NCBI GenBank assembly: GCA_003254905.1
Contig: QANU01070688.1
Location: 412,425 to 476,424 of the forward strand
Direction: 5' to 3'
DNA: 64,000 nucleotides
Origin: Nissolia schottii
Taxonomy: Eukaryota; Streptophyta; Magnoliopsida; Fabales; Fabaceae
The notes under the pieces were generated by a model that saw only the letters and a list, made by a program, of their open reading frames with translations, was not told the origin of the DNA and did no database searches. Positions 62,741 to 64,000 of the stretch are shown piece by piece (position 1 is the first letter of the stretch; each line of letters begins with the position of its first letter). Made by a program: the position numbers and the translations under genes.

Positions 62741-63035
62741 CATTTTCTCTTCTCCCCCCAAATAAGCCCTAGCCGCCCTATTCCGGTTGAGAACCACAAC
62801 ATCCGCAGCCGCCAGCCATCGCGCCATCGCTGCTCGCCACCATCTCACCTACGTGCGTCTGTCAACTTGGCCCCCTGTTGCCGTTGGTTCCTTGTCCCTT
62901 GCCTCAGCAGCAGCAGCTCGTCCCCTCGTCTCCGTCCAAACCTTTGAGGGCGACATGGCCACTGATGCTGCCCCAACCGTTCCCCTCCCCGACGTCATGA
63001 AGGCCACCATCCGCCCCAACATCGGCACGTTCGTT
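62740..63035 (+). pseudogene. Ribosomal protein L4 (RPL4) 5' fragment
   Basis: 62901-63035 reads [20 protein letters not shown] and continues through [20 protein letters not shown], the N-terminus of plant 60S ribosomal protein L4, except that the ATG context is altered. The upstream DNA (62750-62790) has AAATAAGCCCTAGCCGCC, a telo-box-like leader typical of ribosomal protein genes, so promoter-proximal sequence was copied too. The similarity stops after about 45 residues; the other ~360 residues are missing. It is a truncated copy, either captured by a transposon or left by a rearrangement. It is not a functional gene. Confidence 0.75.
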
Positions 63036-63056
63036 GCTGGCGGTGGTAGAGCTGTC

Positions 63057-63493
63057 TGTTGGAATTTCTTCAACTACATCATGTCAGATTGTCAAGGATT
63101 ATAACAATTCGTAAATACCTGAATTCATGGATGTTGTGGAATTCCCTACAGCGATTAGTCACGAACAAGATGGCTTTATGATCTTCCTCAACCAAATCCC
63201 TTAGTTCCTCAATGGAGCCTCTGTTTCTCTTCTAGATGGGGAGAACGGAAACTGTTTGATTTGTTCTATTGGGGATCATAGCCTCCTCACGTATTTATAA
63301 CTGATCAGGGGGCCCACTATCCCCTGATGGGCCAATACTCGACATTTACCTATTAAGTCCATATCATTTTCTTTAAGCCCAAGAGGCTTGTGACAAAATT
63401 AGATCACTGTAATAAGCCCTTTATGATAAATAACTAATATAATTGTTACTAAATATGAGCCCACATAATTATTGGAATTACAAATTTCCAACA
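63057..63493. mobile_element. Solo LTR, Copia-like
   Basis: 437 bp, beginning TGTTGGAATTTC and ending AATTTCCAACA, with an exact 5-bp duplication CTGTC (63052-63056 and 63494-63498). No internal region remains. The exact duplication suggests moderate to young age. It inserted between the RPL4 fragment and the cyclophilin fragment. Confidence 0.88.
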
Positions 63494-63713
63494 CTGTCAT
63501 GGCCACCACGGTTTCTCTCTTCTTCCACACCCACGACGTGATGACAGCCACCATCACTAGCGCTTCGTCGCCGGTCACTGCCGCCGAGGCGTCTTCATCT
63601 CAGTTGTTGGTGTACAAGAGCAACTGCTCGTATAGTGGGTGCCCTAAGATATCCTTCTTGTACTCCCTCAGATCGTCGCCGGACTCGCAGTTGTTGCTCC
63701 GATCCTCGCTCTT

Positions 63714-64000
63714 CTATTCGCCGCCATCAACGTCCACCTTGCTTTTCGCCATGTGGTTCGCCATGTAGGGACTAGTGGGCTTCTTAATGAAGTTCTCGTC
63801 AGCGAACTTTGTGTCGTAGATCAACCCGCTGCCTGTTTCATTTCTAGCGGTGAAGTCGCCGCCTTGGCACCTGAAGTTGGGGTTCACGCGGTGGAAGGCG
63901 GGTCCCTTGTAGTGGAGTGGCTTGCCGCAGCCGTCGACTCTCTTCTCGCCGGTGCTTCTTGCCAGCCACCACGCCGGCTTTGCTCCGCTCAGATCTCCCT
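63714..64000 (-). pseudogene. Cyclophilin (peptidyl-prolyl isomerase) fragment
   Basis: The minus strand, open from the window edge to a stop at 63716-63714, reads [20 protein letters not shown], then [40 protein letters not shown]. This is the cyclophilin core around the active site (family FHRVIPGFMCQGGDFT, catalytic Arg in FHR). It departs from the family at both ends: [12 protein letters not shown] replaces the usual N-terminal part, and [13 protein letters not shown] replaces the HTGPGILSMAN region. Changes at normally constant positions (IPGFM to NPNFR) also argue for decay. It may continue to the right of the window. The plus frame 63472-63768 across it is a shadow. Confidence 0.7.

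Overview
The window is nuclear DNA from a flowering plant. It is AT-rich, gene-poor and full of transposon remnants. Genes have GT-AG introns, and plant-specific families (ZF-HD homeobox, class III peroxidase, FAR1-type transposase) are present. The gene sequences resemble legume, probably soybean-like, proteins; that is inference from memory, with no search run. There are runs of N at 24892-25242 and 50708-50738 and a single N at 11655, so this is a draft assembly.

Five intact-looking host genes were rebuilt exon by exon: a LigB-type extradiol dioxygenase (+, 5142-7396, 3 exons, 266 aa), an intronless zinc-finger homeodomain protein (+, 11884-12456), a secretory class III peroxidase (-, 16426-18400, 4 exons, 334 aa), a PHD-finger protein of the MMD1/At1g33420 group (-, 25798-30360, 5 exons, 716 aa) and an ASHH3-type SET-domain histone methyltransferase (-, 37599-43732, 12 coding exons, 348 aa). 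In all four spliced genes the exon phases sum to an open frame. A sixth host gene, an FAD-dependent monooxygenase (-, 49583-51655), is a pseudogene: its middle is missing and a CACTA-type transposon end lies next to the surviving 3' exon. At the right edge are fragments of two housekeeping genes, ribosomal protein L4 (+) and cyclophilin (-), separated by a solo LTR. The genes do not form a pathway or an operon.

The rest is mostly mobile DNA. From left to right: a MULE-like end (1-191); a TIR element with a GC-rich minisatellite (780-1636); a hAT-like element split by a MULE-like element (1690-3513 and 1805-3147); nested long-TIR elements (7538-8197); a 5'-truncated LINE with a 15-bp target duplication (8733-8927); two sister MITEs with exact 9-bp duplications (9834-9927, 10659-10825); a solo LTR (14344-14553); a 518-bp MULE with an exact 9-bp duplication (18654-19171); two tRNA-derived SINEs (24630-24820, 57782-57962); a decayed FAR1-type MULE transposase with a hAT element inside it (32376-35745, 33375-33874); MITEs in ASHH3 introns; a CACTA end (50103); and a hairpin-cluster element (56169-56395).

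The most interesting signal is a set of MULE-like elements (1805-3147, 22685-23339, 48192-49477, 53561-54894, 54960-55913) with a common plan: terminal inverted repeats, where resolvable a 9-bp target duplication, often a GTGGGTCCCAC-type motif and a CT/GA-rich patch, and then an interior made of one 7-12 bp word repeated many times at irregular spacing. The word differs by element (TAACC, GCACAAAC, ATGTTGGTTTC). The same ACACAAAC word fills the DNA around the FAR1-type transposase remnant, which suggests, but does not prove, that the words are transposase-binding sites of this lineage.
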